The notes: generated by a model not told the origin, from the sequence alone. A stretch of 64,000 nt of DNA from Pseudomonas leptonychotis (GCF_004920405.1 NZ_RFLV01000001.1:1178001-1242000), one strand, 5' to 3'. Shown: positions 45,652 to 54,625, counted from the stretch's first letter. Made by a program: numbers and translations.

Positions 45652-47901
45652 ATGACCACGCCTGCCCTGCGCCCACTTCTCCGCCTGCTACTGCTGCACA
45701 CCGCGCTGCTGCTCGGTGTCGCTAACCAAGCCAATGCCTCGACCGAAGCGCCTGCACAGAGCGAGGACAGCTGGACCATCAATATGCAGAGCGCGGAAAT
45801 TCGCGACTTTATCGAGCAGATATCCAGCATCAGCGGGCAGACCTTTATTATTGACCCGCGGGTAAAAGGCCAGGTCACCGTAATTGCCCCGCAGCCGATG
45901 AACATCGCCGAGGTCTACAAGCTGTTTCTCTCGGTGATGAGCACCCATGGTTTCGCCGTGATGCCGCAGGGCAATCAGCTGAGCATCATCCCCAGCAGCG
46001 AGGCCAAGACCACCGCCGGCAGCAACGGCAACCTGGAAACTCGTGTACTGCAGGTGCAACACGGCGCCGCCAACGACCTGCTGCCGCTGATCCGTCCGCT
46101 GGTGGCCAACCATGGTCACCTGGCCGCCGTGCCTTCATCCAATAGCCTGATCATCAGCGACACGCCGGCCAATATCGCCCGCATCGACGAAATCATCCGC
46201 CAGCTGGACAGCCAGAATCAGGACGATTTCAGCGTCTATGACCTGCGCCATGCCTGGGTTCATGAATTGGCGGCGGTGATCAACAGCTCACTGAAAAACG
46301 CCCAGGCCAGCGGCGCCCAAGTGATTGCCGATACCCGCGCCAATCGTCTGCTGCTACTCGGCCCCAGCGACGCCCGCGCGCGCCTGTTAAAACTAGCGCA
46401 GAGCCTCGACACGCCTAGCTCGCGCTCGACCAATACCCGCGTTATCCGTCTACGCCATGGCGATGCCAAGGAAATGGCAAAGACCCTCGGCGACTTCGGC
46501 GACAACCTGAGCCAGAGTCAAGGCAACGAAAACGCCGCGCCGCTCAAGCTGATGATTCGCGCTGACGAAAGCCTCAACGCCATCGTCATCATGGCTGAAG
46601 CCGACGCCGTCAATATGTTTGAAGACTTGGTGCGCCAGCTGGATATCCCCCGCGCCCAAGTGCTGGTGGAGGCCGCTATTGTCGAGATGTCCGGTGACAT
46701 CAGTGACGCTCTCGGCGTGCAGTGGGCCATTGATGGCCGCGGTGGCAGTGGCCTAGGAGGGGTCAACTTCAGCAATACCGGGCTATCCGTCGGCACCCTA
46801 CTCGGCGCCATTGCCAGCAAAGAGACAGGCGATCTGGCTAAGACACTGCCCAACGGGGCGATCTTCGGGGTTGGTAACGATAACTTTGGCGCACTGATTA
46901 CGGCACTGTCGTCGACCGGCAAAAGTAACCTGCTGTCCACCCCAACTCTGCTAACGCTGGACAACCAGTCTGCCGAGATTTTGGTCGGGCAAAACGTACC
47001 GTTCCAAACAGGTTCTTACACCACCGACGCCGCCGGTTCGAGCAACCCTTTTACCACCATCGAACGCAAGGATATCGGCGTTACTCTCAAGGTCACCCCG
47101 CATATCAACGAAGGCTCGACCCTGCGCCTAGAGATCGAGCAAGAGATCTCGTCCATCGCCCCGAGCACTGGGCTGAATGCCCAAGCCGTGGACCTGGTCA
47201 CCAACAAACGCTCGATCAAGAGCACCGTGCTGGCCGATGATGGCCAGGTGATCGTGCTCGGCGGTCTGATTCAGGACGACATCACCAGCAGCGAGAGTAA
47301 GGTGCCGCTGCTCGGCGATATCCCAGGGATCGGCAAGCTGTTCCGCTCAACCCGCGAAGCGCGGCAAAAACGCAACCTGATGGTGTTCCTGCGCCCGACC
47401 GTGGCACGCGACGGCGTCGGCCTGGCCAACCTGAGCCTGGGCAAATACCGTGACCTGCGCCTGCTCGGCCAGGCCAACGGTTACGACCATCTACCGCAGC
47501 AGGCCCATGCCTTGTTCGACCAGGGCATTGAGGCAGCCGCAACCGACTTGCGCCAGCCGGCAAAAGCCATCCCGGCAAAACCGAGCAAGACCCTGATCGA
47601 AACGCCAAAACCTGTCGACCCGGCCACCCTGGGCGATGGCCGTGGCGGCGAAAGCAAACCCAAGGTTGCAGCGCGCCGCCACACCATCCAGCTGGTCGAA
47701 GGCAGCAGCCGCGAATTTATGCAGGCCCTGCTTGAACGCCACCCCAAGCAGCCCCTGCGTCTGGCCGAGAGCACGCAGGCCGGGGAAACCCGCTACGCCG
47801 TGCTCTATGGCAGCTACCCGAACCGCGAGACAGCGCTCAAAGCCCTGGCCGTTTTGCCTGAACAGCTGCCCAGACGCGGCGCCAGCGCCCTGCCCGAGTA
47901 A
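45652..47901 (+). CDS. gspD: GspD-type secretin with C-terminal SPOR-like domain
   Basis: A 749-residue outer-membrane secretin. Signal peptide ~1-33; N0 domain (INMQSAEIRDFIEQISSISG), then three repeat N-domains to ~335; secretin core ~340-585 with LLSTPTLLTLDNQSAEILVGQ, the ITSSESKVPLLGDIPGIGKLF signature (VPLLGDIP at ~550) and RQKRNLMVFLRPT. Instead of a pilotin-binding S-domain, the chain continues for ~165 residues and ends in a SPOR-like domain (~676-745: HTIQLVEGSSREFMQALL... RYAVLYGSYPNRETALKAL), which would bind peptidoglycan. No other T2SS pump genes are nearby, so it must use machinery encoded elsewhere. The ribosome binding site is poor. Confidence 0.9.
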   Translation: MTTPALRPLLRLLLLHTALLLGVANQANASTEAPAQSEDSWTINMQSAEIRDFIEQISSISGQTFIIDPRVKGQVTVIAPQPMNIAEVYKLFLSVMSTHGFAVMPQGNQLSIIPSSEAKTTAGSNGNLETRVLQVQHGAANDLLPLIRPLVANHGHLAAVPSSNSLIISDTPANIARIDEIIRQLDSQNQDDFSVYDLRHAWVHELAAVINSSLKNAQASGAQVIADTRANRLLLLGPSDARARLLKLAQSLDTPSSRSTNTRVIRLRHGDAKEMAKTLGDFGDNLSQSQGNENAAPLKLMIRADESLNAIVIMAEADAVNMFEDLVRQLDIPRAQVLVEAAIVEMSGDISDALGVQWAIDGRGGSGLGGVNFSNTGLSVGTLLGAIASKETGDLAKTLPNGAIFGVGNDNFGALITALSSTGKSNLLSTPTLLTLDNQSAEILVGQNVPFQTGSYTTDAAGSSNPFTTIERKDIGVTLKVTPHINEGSTLRLEIEQEISSIAPSTGLNAQAVDLVTNKRSIKSTVLADDGQVIVLGGLIQDDITSSESKVPLLGDIPGIGKLFRSTREARQKRNLMVFLRPTVARDGVGLANLSLGKYRDLRLLGQANGYDHLPQQAHALFDQGIEAAATDLRQPAKAIPAKPSKTLIETPKPVDPATLGDGRGGESKPKVAARRHTIQLVEGSSREFMQALLERHPKQPLRLAESTQAGETRYAVLYGSYPNRETALKALAVLPEQLPRRGASALPE

Positions 47902-47908
47902 GCCAAGA

Positions 47909-47935
47909 GGCGTTGCGGCACCGCGCAGCAACGCC
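47909..47935 (+). terminator. hairpin after the gspD-like gene
   Basis: GGCGTTGC (47909-47916) pairs with GCAACGCC (47928-47935) eight bases after the stop codon. There is no T-run, so it may be an mRNA-stabilising 3' hairpin rather than a true terminator. Confidence 0.4.
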
Positions 47936-48124
47936 ATAGCCGAGCTGATTGGAACTGTGCCCCATTTCCAGCGAGACGTGGCACACCCTCCATATGAGAC
48001 CAGCGTCCAAATTAGATAAGCTGGCCCTGCCCATACCCTCTGCCTGTGAACTGCATAGCGAATAACCGCAAAGGCTCTACCTAGACTGCGCTGCTTCAAC
48101 TTTCCAGACTAATGGAGCAGTCGC

Positions 48125-48805
48125 ATGTCAAAACGCTGGATTACAGCCGCAGTCGCCACCGCCATTGTCGGCGGCGTCTTAGGGGTCGTGCTCTCGGCTG
48201 ACCTTGAGCAGCCAAAGCCAACCCAGGCAGCATCGAACAACAGCGAGGGCGGCAAATCGCCCGCGCCCAGCCAGAGCACAGCCGCGCCCGCGAGCCAGGC
48301 AGCCAGCCAAGGCGCCAGCGGCGTCTCCACCCTGCAGGCCAAACCGCCCGTGACCACCAGCAGCGCCGCACAGGCCACGCTCTGGGACGCAGACTCGCTG
48401 CAGGAAACCGAAAGCAATGGCATCACTCAGCACCTGACCCTGGTCGACCCACAGCAACTCAGCAACCTTGCAGTCGGTCAGGTGGTCTCCCTGGCACTCC
48501 CGGGACGTAGCAGCCCAACCCGCGCCACCCTCGGCGAAACTCGCAACACCGCCGGCAGCGCCGTATGGCAAGGCAGCCTGATCGATGGCGACGAGGTGGA
48601 AAGCATGACCCTGGTGAAGGGCGCGCTGGAGACCCATATCACCGTCGCCACGCTCGACGGCAGCCTGTCGATCATCATCGATAACGCCACCGGCAAGACG
48701 GTGATCACCGATGAAAACCAGCTGGTAATGCGGGCCGATCCCAACGACAGCCTGCACTACGACCATAAAGAACTGGCTCCGCTGCCACCGCCCACCCAGG
48801 GCTGA
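48125..48805 (+). CDS. membrane-anchored protein resembling a metalloprotease propeptide
   Basis: A 226-residue protein I do not recognise by name. Residues ~5-25 are an uncleaved hydrophobic anchor; ~28-75 are an Ala/Ser/Gln/Pro-rich linker; ~80-215 form a beta-rich domain (LTLVDPQQLSNLAVGQVVSLAL, AVWQGSLIDGDEVESMTLV, LETHITVATLDGSLSIII). That WQG-x-DG-(E/S)-TLV-x-G pattern resembles the propeptide that normally precedes reprolysin-like metalloproteases in the same chain. The next gene, 35 bases on, is such a protease without a propeptide. The anchor-linker-domain layout is like lipase foldase Lif. Inferred role: periplasmic in-trans foldase or inhibitor of the protease. Confidence 0.6.
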   Translation: MSKRWITAAVATAIVGGVLGVVLSADLEQPKPTQAASNNSEGGKSPAPSQSTAAPASQAASQGASGVSTLQAKPPVTTSSAAQATLWDADSLQETESNGITQHLTLVDPQQLSNLAVGQVVSLALPGRSSPTRATLGETRNTAGSAVWQGSLIDGDEVESMTLVKGALETHITVATLDGSLSIIIDNATGKTVITDENQLVMRADPNDSLHYDHKELAPLPPPTQG

Positions 48806-48840
48806 TCACCGCTTACCCACATCGCACAAGGAATGCTGAT

Positions 48841-50637
48841 ATGAAAAAAGTGCAATGGCTCTCCGCCCTCGCACTGGCCCTGACCGCCCATAGCGCTCAG
48901 GCCAACCCGGAAACCGTCGACATCATGGTGCTCTACACCAAAGACGCGCAGAGCCTGCCCAACGGCCGCGATATCGACGCACGCATCGCCAGCTATATCG
49001 AATACACCAACACGGCCTACGCCAAAAGCGGGGTGAACATCCGCCTGCGCCTGGTGCACAAGCAGCTGCTCGACTGGGCCAATTACTACGACGTGTCCAG
49101 CGCCACCCTGAACAAGTTCACCGACGACGCCCAGGTAAAGCGCTTGCGCGAGCAATACGGCGCCGACGTGGTACAGCTGATCAACCGCACCACCCAGGGC
49201 CAGGGTTATGGCGTCTGCGGTATCGCCTGGATGGGCACTGGGGCGAAGAACAGCGACCGCTTCAACAGCGGTGCCAAGGAAATGGCCTATGGCCTAACCG
49301 GTGTCGACTGCAGCCTCAGCACCTTCGCCCATGAAGCCGGCCACAATATGGGCCTGCGCCATTCCTACGAGCAGGACCAGCAGGAAGGCTACTACAGCGC
49401 CAACGGCCACAACGGCACCCACGAATGGAGCCGTGGCTATGGCGTCCAGGGGCAGTTCAGCACCATCATGGCGTACCCGCAGGTCTTCGGCGCGCGCCGT
49501 CAGGCGCCGGTATTCTCCAACCCGCAGCTGAATGACGCCGACTGCGCAAACCAGCCTTGCGGCATGCCCGATCGCTCCGATGCCGTGCGCTCGCTTAACA
49601 CCATGGCCGGGCAGATCGCTACCTTCCGCGCCACCCAGGTACCGATCACCACTAACCCCGGCACAGGCAACCCGACCACGCCACCGGCCGAACTACCCTG
49701 GTGCAGCAAACCTGCGCTCAAGGGTCTGGTCAGCAACGGCGAGTTCAATAGCAACGAAGGCTGGCGTGCGCTGTTCGGCCAGGCTCAGCTGAGCCTGGTC
49801 AATGTGGCCTTGAACTGCCGCGACAATGCGCTGCAAATGGACGCGCAGTCCTTCGACGTACTGGCCACACCGGTCACCGGCCTGACTGCCGGCGCGCAAT
49901 ATCGCCTGAAAGCCAAGGCCATGCTCAAGGTCCGCGACAACCGTGAAAACGTGCGCGTGGCGATCCTGCAGGAAAGCACCGATGGCCGCTTTACCTACAG
50001 CGCCGAACAGACTGTCAGCCTGTCCGTGACTGGCAACGAGTTCAGCCGCCTGGAAAAATCCTTCACTTACACAACGCCAAGCAACGTGCGCAATCTGTAT
50101 GTGGCGATCTGGAGCGACAGCGGCAGCAGCCTGCTGGTTGATGAAGTCGAACTGCAAGAAGTCCAGGCCGCTGCGCCTCCTACACCACCGGCACCAACCC
50201 AGTTCGGCTGGAACTTCGAGAATGGCATTGGTGGCTGGTCTGGCTTCCATGGCAGCGCTCGCGCCAGCACCTTCGCCAGCGGCAGCCGGCAGGCCCTGGA
50301 AGCCTACCAGCGCCAGTACGAAGGCGCCGGAGCCAGCGTCAGCCTGCTCGGCAATGTCCAGGCCGGTAATCGCTATCGCGTTTCGGCCGATCTGAGCATT
50401 GGCCGTAGCAGTGCGGTTAGCGCCATCGCCTACGCCTACCTGTATGTCGAGGATGGCAACGGCCGCGGCCAGTATCTGTCACTTGGCCAGCGTCCCACCC
50501 GTGGTGGCAGCTGGAGCAAGCTGCAGCAGGAGGTACAACTGCCAGCCGGCACCCTGCGCCGCGTTGACCTGCTGATCCTGGGCACCCAACGTCGCGAGTC
50601 GCTGTTTATCGACAACGTCAGCATCGGCAAGCTGTAA
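48841..50637 (+). CDS. secreted reprolysin-like metzincin protease with two CBM-like domains
   Basis: A 598-residue secreted zinc protease. Signal peptide ~1-21 (SAQA cleavage); the catalytic domain begins at once (VDIMVLYTKDA) with no propeptide. The zinc site is HEAGHNMGLRH at 164-174 and the Met-turn Met is ~210 (TIMAYP), as in metzincins; CGIAWMG and FSNPQL match reprolysin-like/peptidyl-Asp metallopeptidase relatives. After a Pro/Thr linker (~272-290) come two jelly-roll modules like CBM4/9 (~293-440, LVSNGEFNSNEGW...; ~457-598, WNFENGIGGWSGF...). The modules suggest a carbohydrate-bearing substrate or surface. Neighbours suggest type II secretion. A terminator follows. Confidence 0.88.
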   Translation: MKKVQWLSALALALTAHSAQANPETVDIMVLYTKDAQSLPNGRDIDARIASYIEYTNTAYAKSGVNIRLRLVHKQLLDWANYYDVSSATLNKFTDDAQVKRLREQYGADVVQLINRTTQGQGYGVCGIAWMGTGAKNSDRFNSGAKEMAYGLTGVDCSLSTFAHEAGHNMGLRHSYEQDQQEGYYSANGHNGTHEWSRGYGVQGQFSTIMAYPQVFGARRQAPVFSNPQLNDADCANQPCGMPDRSDAVRSLNTMAGQIATFRATQVPITTNPGTGNPTTPPAELPWCSKPALKGLVSNGEFNSNEGWRALFGQAQLSLVNVALNCRDNALQMDAQSFDVLATPVTGLTAGAQYRLKAKAMLKVRDNRENVRVAILQESTDGRFTYSAEQTVSLSVTGNEFSRLEKSFTYTTPSNVRNLYVAIWSDSGSSLLVDEVELQEVQAAAPPTPPAPTQFGWNFENGIGGWSGFHGSARASTFASGSRQALEAYQRQYEGAGASVSLLGNVQAGNRYRVSADLSIGRSSAVSAIAYAYLYVEDGNGRGQYLSLGQRPTRGGSWSKLQQEVQLPAGTLRRVDLLILGTQRRESLFIDNVSIGKL

Positions 50638-50654
50638 ACACCCAGTAGCACCCG

Positions 50655-50688
50655 AGCCCATGGCTGCCTCAGCAGTCATGGGCTTTTT
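50655..50688 (+). terminator. terminator after the metzincin protease gene
   Basis: AGCCCATG (50655-50662) pairs with CATGGGCT (50677-50684), followed by T5. It separates the protease gene from the gspC-like gene, so the latter depends on read-through or its own promoter. Confidence 0.8.
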
Positions 50689-50703
50689 CATTAAGGAGTT
50701 TCT

Positions 50704-51234
50704 ATGTTGCCGCCCAGCAAAACAGCCCTGCCTATCGCCTCGGAGCATCTGATCGCAGGCCTGTGCCTGCTGCTACTGCTGGCCGGCAGCCTCAGCCTGG
50801 CCTATCAGGGCGCGGCCTTCTGGCGACTACTGCATAGCCCGATCAACTTAGCGCCCGTGGCGCACGCCCCGGTGCAACCGGTTATCGATCAGCAGCAGTT
50901 GGCAGCGCTGTTCGGCGCCCCTCTTCTCGACACGAGTGGCCCGGCTCCAGCCACCTCCCTGCAACTGACCTTGGTGGCCGCCTTCAATCACCCGCAAAGC
51001 AGCCGCTCCAGCGCCATCATCGGCCAAGCCGGCCAGACCGCTGAGCGTTTTATGGTGGGCGCAACCATCGCTCGAGGTGTGACCCTCGACAGCGTCCAAC
51101 GCCAGCACGTGACCCTGCGCCGCCATGGCCGCCGCGAGAGCCTGCACTTCCCAGACAAATCCACCCAGCAGCTGACAGCCACCCTCACACCTGTCACGAC
51201 AGCGCTGATCAGCCAAGCCATCAGTCGCGACTAA
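50704..51234 (+). CDS. short GspC-like type II secretion protein
   Basis: A 176-residue inner-membrane protein: cytoplasmic N-terminus, one membrane helix (~17-38), a linker, then an HR-type domain (~60-150: DQQQLAALFGAPLLD ... LQLTLVAAFNHP ... SAIIGQAGQTAERFMVGATIARGVTLDSVQRQHVTLRRHGRRESL) typical of GspC/XcpP. It ends without the PDZ or coiled-coil module of full-length C proteins. In T2SS the HR domain contacts the N0 domain of GspD, and a GspD homologue lies 2.8 kb upstream. AAGGAG precedes the start. The pairing recalls the orphan XphA/XqhA pair of P. aeruginosa. Confidence 0.8.
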   Translation: MLPPSKTALPIASEHLIAGLCLLLLLAGSLSLAYQGAAFWRLLHSPINLAPVAHAPVQPVIDQQQLAALFGAPLLDTSGPAPATSLQLTLVAAFNHPQSSRSSAIIGQAGQTAERFMVGATIARGVTLDSVQRQHVTLRRHGRRESLHFPDKSTQQLTATLTPVTTALISQAISRD

Positions 51235-51565
51235 ACAGCCGCCGTGAAAATTTCAACCGGCACAACCTCGACCGGCCTGATGAAAAGCCAGCCGAACCGC
51301 GTGCGATCCGGCGACGACAAACGCACCGGCTGACCGCGCTGATAGCCCCGGCCATAAATACTCTTGCCCCAGTTGTGGCAAACCACTTCACAGCATCGCA
51401 ACCAGCAATAGACACTGGCTCAGCACACCCCTGACATGCCCTGCATAACCAAGAGATTGATAGCCGGCACAAAGCAAAATAGTCCGACCAACATGAACTA
51501 CTGCAGTTACCCACAAATAAAAAAACCGCCTGCGAAGAGGCGGTTTTTTTCAGTGCTACCGAGGT
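51235..51565. other. intergenic region at the right edge of the secretion cassette
   Basis: No annotated gene is supported in these 331 bases apart from the terminator at 51519-51550. On the minus strand a stop-free stretch from about 51425 to a TAG at 51231 reads plausibly (for example GRGYQRGQPVRLSS and FGWLFIRPVEVVPVEIF) but has no good start codon or ribosome binding site; it may be the decayed end of a former gene. Confidence 0.35.
51519..51550. terminator. terminator of the DUF1329 gene
   Basis: AAAAAACCGCCT, loop GCGAAG, AGGCGGTTTTTTT: strong stem with A and T runs on both sides, 16 bases past the DUF1329 stop on the minus strand. Confidence 0.92.
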
Positions 51566-52906
51566 TCAGTTGCCTAGGCGCAACGCTTGCGGGGTGAAGT
51601 CGCGCGGCGATAGCTTGGCGTTGAAGTCGTACATCGGCTCATTGTTATCCAGGCCATCAACGAAGTAGCGCCCCCCCTTGAAGTCGTAGATGGTCTCCAG
51701 GGTGCTGCCGAACATTGGCACGTCGTAGTAGCTGATCGGGTGGCTTTCCTGCAGGCCGCTCAGCTCACCGTTCTTGTCGTACAGATCAACAGCGAGAATC
51801 TGCCAGCTGTCTTCGTCGATATAAAAACGGCGCTTGGCATACGGATGACTGAAGCCTTTGCGCAAATCGGCCTCGACCACCCACACCCGGTGCAGCTCGT
51901 AGCGCAGCAACTCGGGATTAAGCGCATCACTGCGCACGATGTTGTCGTAAGGAATGCCCTTCTGGTGCACGGCATAGCTGTTGTACGGCACCAGCATTTC
52001 TTGCTTGCCTACCAGGTTCCACTCATACCGATCGGGGGCACCGTTGTAGGAGTCGACAACGTCAGCGGTGGCCATGCCATTGGTATCGGGCTGCATGGAG
52101 TCATAGGCCAACATTGGCAAGCGGCGAACGCGGCGCTCACCGCGGCTGAAGCGCCAAGCCTTGCGGATCGCCAGTACCTGATCGAGCGTTTCCTGCACCA
52201 CCAATGCCGAGCCGGCGAGCTTGGAAGGCGCGACTACTTTGTACTTGTAGTAAAACAGGGTGTTGTCCAAGTCCTGCGGGCTGACGCCTTCACGGCCATA
52301 GAGGAAGTAAACATCACGCTCCAGTTTGAGCAGGTTGAAAGCACCGCTGGACAGCACAGCCGCCTGATTGGTGACAAAGCTGATCTGGTCCCCGCGGTAA
52401 CGCATGATGTGGTTCCAGATGGCTTCCTGGCCGGTTTTAGGCAGAGGGAAAGGAATACCCGCTGCCGCACCGTCGACACCGTTGCCACCCGAGATCAACT
52501 CAGCGTTCTGCGCATTGAAGCGCGTAGCATCATAGATACGTTGCGGTGCAGCCGCACTACGACGGGTGGGGAAAACTCGCAGGAAATAATCCGGATTTTT
52601 CGTCAGCAGGGTTTGCAAGCCCGCAGGCAGCTGCGCCTGGTACTGCGCCATATTTTGGCTGTTGATCTGGTACAGCATGGCATCGGCAGCGTAAGGGTCC
52701 GGATGGTGCATACCCGGCTGGTAGTTGGCCGGCGGTTGTGCCAGGCCTCCATCCCAAGCGGGAATGGTGCCAGCGGTATTACCCGCGCGCTCTCCGCCCA
52801 GCGGAGTCAGGTCCTGACCCAGACGCGCGGCCTGGGTACTGTCGACTTTGGCCTGTGCCTGTAGCGCACACGTAGCCAGTAGCAGAATTGCAAGCGTTCT
52901 CAACAC
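51566..52906 (-). CDS. DUF1329 family periplasmic protein
   Basis: A 446-residue exported protein of the DUF1329 family, a LolA/LolB-like beta fold thought to bind lipids or hydrophobic compounds. Signal peptide ~1-19. Family signatures: RLGQDLTPLGGERAGNTAGTIPAWDGGL, FPLPKTGQEAIWNH and RRVRRLPMLAYDSMQPDTNG. In pseudomonads such genes often neighbour RND-type or fatty-acid/ester-related genes, but here it stands alone. The start is GTG at 52906 with GAGGAG six bases upstream. Confidence 0.93.
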   Translation of the reverse strand: MLRTLAILLLATCALQAQAKVDSTQAARLGQDLTPLGGERAGNTAGTIPAWDGGLAQPPANYQPGMHHPDPYAADAMLYQINSQNMAQYQAQLPAGLQTLLTKNPDYFLRVFPTRRSAAAPQRIYDATRFNAQNAELISGGNGVDGAAAGIPFPLPKTGQEAIWNHIMRYRGDQISFVTNQAAVLSSGAFNLLKLERDVYFLYGREGVSPQDLDNTLFYYKYKVVAPSKLAGSALVVQETLDQVLAIRKAWRFSRGERRVRRLPMLAYDSMQPDTNGMATADVVDSYNGAPDRYEWNLVGKQEMLVPYNSYAVHQKGIPYDNIVRSDALNPELLRYELHRVWVVEADLRKGFSHPYAKRRFYIDEDSWQILAVDLYDKNGELSGLQESHPISYYDVPMFGSTLETIYDFKGGRYFVDGLDNNEPMYDFNAKLSPRDFTPQALRLGN

Positions 52907-53090
52907 AGCGATCTCCTCGCAGCCTGGCCAGAGGCAGGGCTGCTGTTTTTATGACCCAGGCTATCAGGGCCTGGGTTTGTGTGCCGTCTTGGTGAGGAGC
53001 CATCCTGGCGGACGTCGGATTATTCCGATCTTGTGCAATCATCCTTGTGCTTAGGGTCTTACTGCGCCAGAAACTCAGCGCGCGAATCAA

Positions 53091-53810
53091 TCAACTGATG
53101 CGCTGGAACTTCAAATCCCACACGCCGTGCCCGAGGCGCTCGCCGCGACGCTCGAACTTGGTAGTCGGGCGCTCCGCTGGGCGCGGTACATACTGGCCAT
53201 CTTCAGCCAGGTTCTGGTAACCGGGGGCTACGTTCATCACCTCCAGCATGTACTCGGCATAAGGTTGCCAATCGGTGGCCATGTGCAGCACACCACCGAT
53301 CTTGAGCTTCTGCCTCACCAGTTCGGCAAAGGCCGGTTGTACGATACGGCGCTTGTTATGCTTGGCCTTGTGCCACGGGTCCGGGAAGAATAGCAGCACC
53401 CGCTCAAGGCTGGCGTCAGCCACACAATTTCGCAGCACCTCCAGCGCATCACAGCTGTAGACGCGCATATTGCTGAGGTTTTGCGTCATCAGACCATTGA
53501 GCAGTGCGCCGACACCCGGACGGTGCACCTCAACCCCGATAAAGTCCTGCTCAGGCGCTGCGGCGGCCATTTCCAGGGTCGAGTGGCCCATGCCAAAACC
53601 GATTTCGAAGGTACGCGGCGCGCTGCGGCCGAATACCTGGTCGAAATCGCGCAAGCCATCCTCCAGTTGCAGGCCGAACTTCGGCCAGCCCTGATCGAGG
53701 CCACGTTGCTGGCCTTCGGTCATGCGCCCGGCACGCATCACGAAACTCTTGATCGCGCGGTGCTTGGAAGTGTCTTCAGCCGGCTCGGGCTGTTGTGGCA
53801 AATCAGTCAT
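53091..53810 (-). CDS. trmB: tRNA (guanine-N(7)-)-methyltransferase
   Basis: TrmB forms m7G46 in tRNA. The 239-residue protein shows [19 protein letters not shown] at the N-terminus, the SAM motif [15 protein letters not shown], the [19 protein letters not shown] active-site stretch and [17 protein letters not shown] at the C-terminus. It lies 20 bases downstream of thiG on the same strand, completing a thiS-thiG-trmB unit. Confidence 0.97.
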   Translation of the reverse strand: MTDLPQQPEPAEDTSKHRAIKSFVMRAGRMTEGQQRGLDQGWPKFGLQLEDGLRDFDQVFGRSAPRTFEIGFGMGHSTLEMAAAAPEQDFIGVEVHRPGVGALLNGLMTQNLSNMRVYSCDALEVLRNCVADASLERVLLFFPDPWHKAKHNKRRIVQPAFAELVRQKLKIGGVLHMATDWQPYAEYMLEVMNVAPGYQNLAEDGQYVPRPAERPTTKFERRGERLGHGVWDLKFQRIS

Positions 53811-53830
53811 GCTGTGCTCTTAGAATGCGT

Positions 53831-54625
53831 TTACTTGATCAGGCCATCCAGCGGCGACGAGGCGCTGGCATAGAGTTTTTTCGGCATGCGCCCGGCCAGG
53901 TAGGCCATACGCCCAGCGATAATGGCGTGCTTCATGGCCTCGCCCATCAGAATCGGGTTTTGCGCGTGGGCAATGGCGCTGTTCATTAGCACGGCCTCGC
54001 AGCCCAGCTCCATGGCGATAGTCGCATCAGAAGCGGTACCTACGCCGGCATCGACCAGCACTGGGACTGTGGCTTCTTCGAGAATAATGCGCAGGTTGTA
54101 AGGGTTGCAGATACCCAGCCCAGTGCCGATTAGACCGGCCAGCGGCATCACCGCGATACAGCCCATCGCCGCCAGTTCACGGGCGATGATGGGATCGTCG
54201 CTGGTGTAAACCATCACATCAAAACCGTCCTTGACCAGCACTTCGGCGGCCTTGAGGGTTTCGATCACATTGGGGAACAGGGTTTTCTGATCGGCCAACA
54301 CTTCCAGCTTGACCAGCTTGTGGCCGTCGAGCAGCTCACGAGCCAGCCGGCAGGTGCGCACGGCTTCCACGGCGTCATAGCAGCCTGCGGTATTCGGCAG
54401 GATGGTGTATTTATCGGGACTGATGACATCGAGCAGATTCGGTTCATCCGGGTTTTGCCCGATATTGGTCCGGCGTACCGCTACGGTGACGATCTCAGCA
54501 CCCGAGGCCTCGATGGCCAAACGGGTTTCTTCGAGGTCCTTGTACTTACCGGTACCCACCAGCAAACGCGACTTGTAGGTGCGGCCGGCCAAGGTAAAGG
54601 GTTTGTCGTTGCGAACATGGCTCAT
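53831..54625 (-). CDS. thiG: thiazole synthase
   Basis: ThiG condenses deoxyxylulose phosphate, dehydroglycine and ThiS thiocarboxylate into the thiazole of thiamine. The 264-residue TIM-barrel protein has [29 protein letters not shown], the Schiff-base Lys region [13 protein letters not shown], and phosphate-binding [18 protein letters not shown]. The start at 54625 follows a GAGGAT site. thiS lies 47 bases upstream. Confidence 0.97.
   Translation of the reverse strand: MSHVRNDKPFTLAGRTYKSRLLVGTGKYKDLEETRLAIEASGAEIVTVAVRRTNIGQNPDEPNLLDVISPDKYTILPNTAGCYDAVEAVRTCRLARELLDGHKLVKLEVLADQKTLFPNVIETLKAAEVLVKDGFDVMVYTSDDPIIARELAAMGCIAVMPLAGLIGTGLGICNPYNLRIILEEATVPVLVDAGVGTASDATIAMELGCEAVLMNSAIAHAQNPILMGEAMKHAIIAGRMAYLAGRMPKKLYASASSPLDGLIK

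Noticed and set aside
51221-51514. 97-codon minus-strand frame after the gspC-like gene
   Set aside because: Cys/Arg/Ser-rich with no ribosome binding site or similarity; the neighbouring frame ending at 51231 looks more natural, but is also unsupported as a gene.
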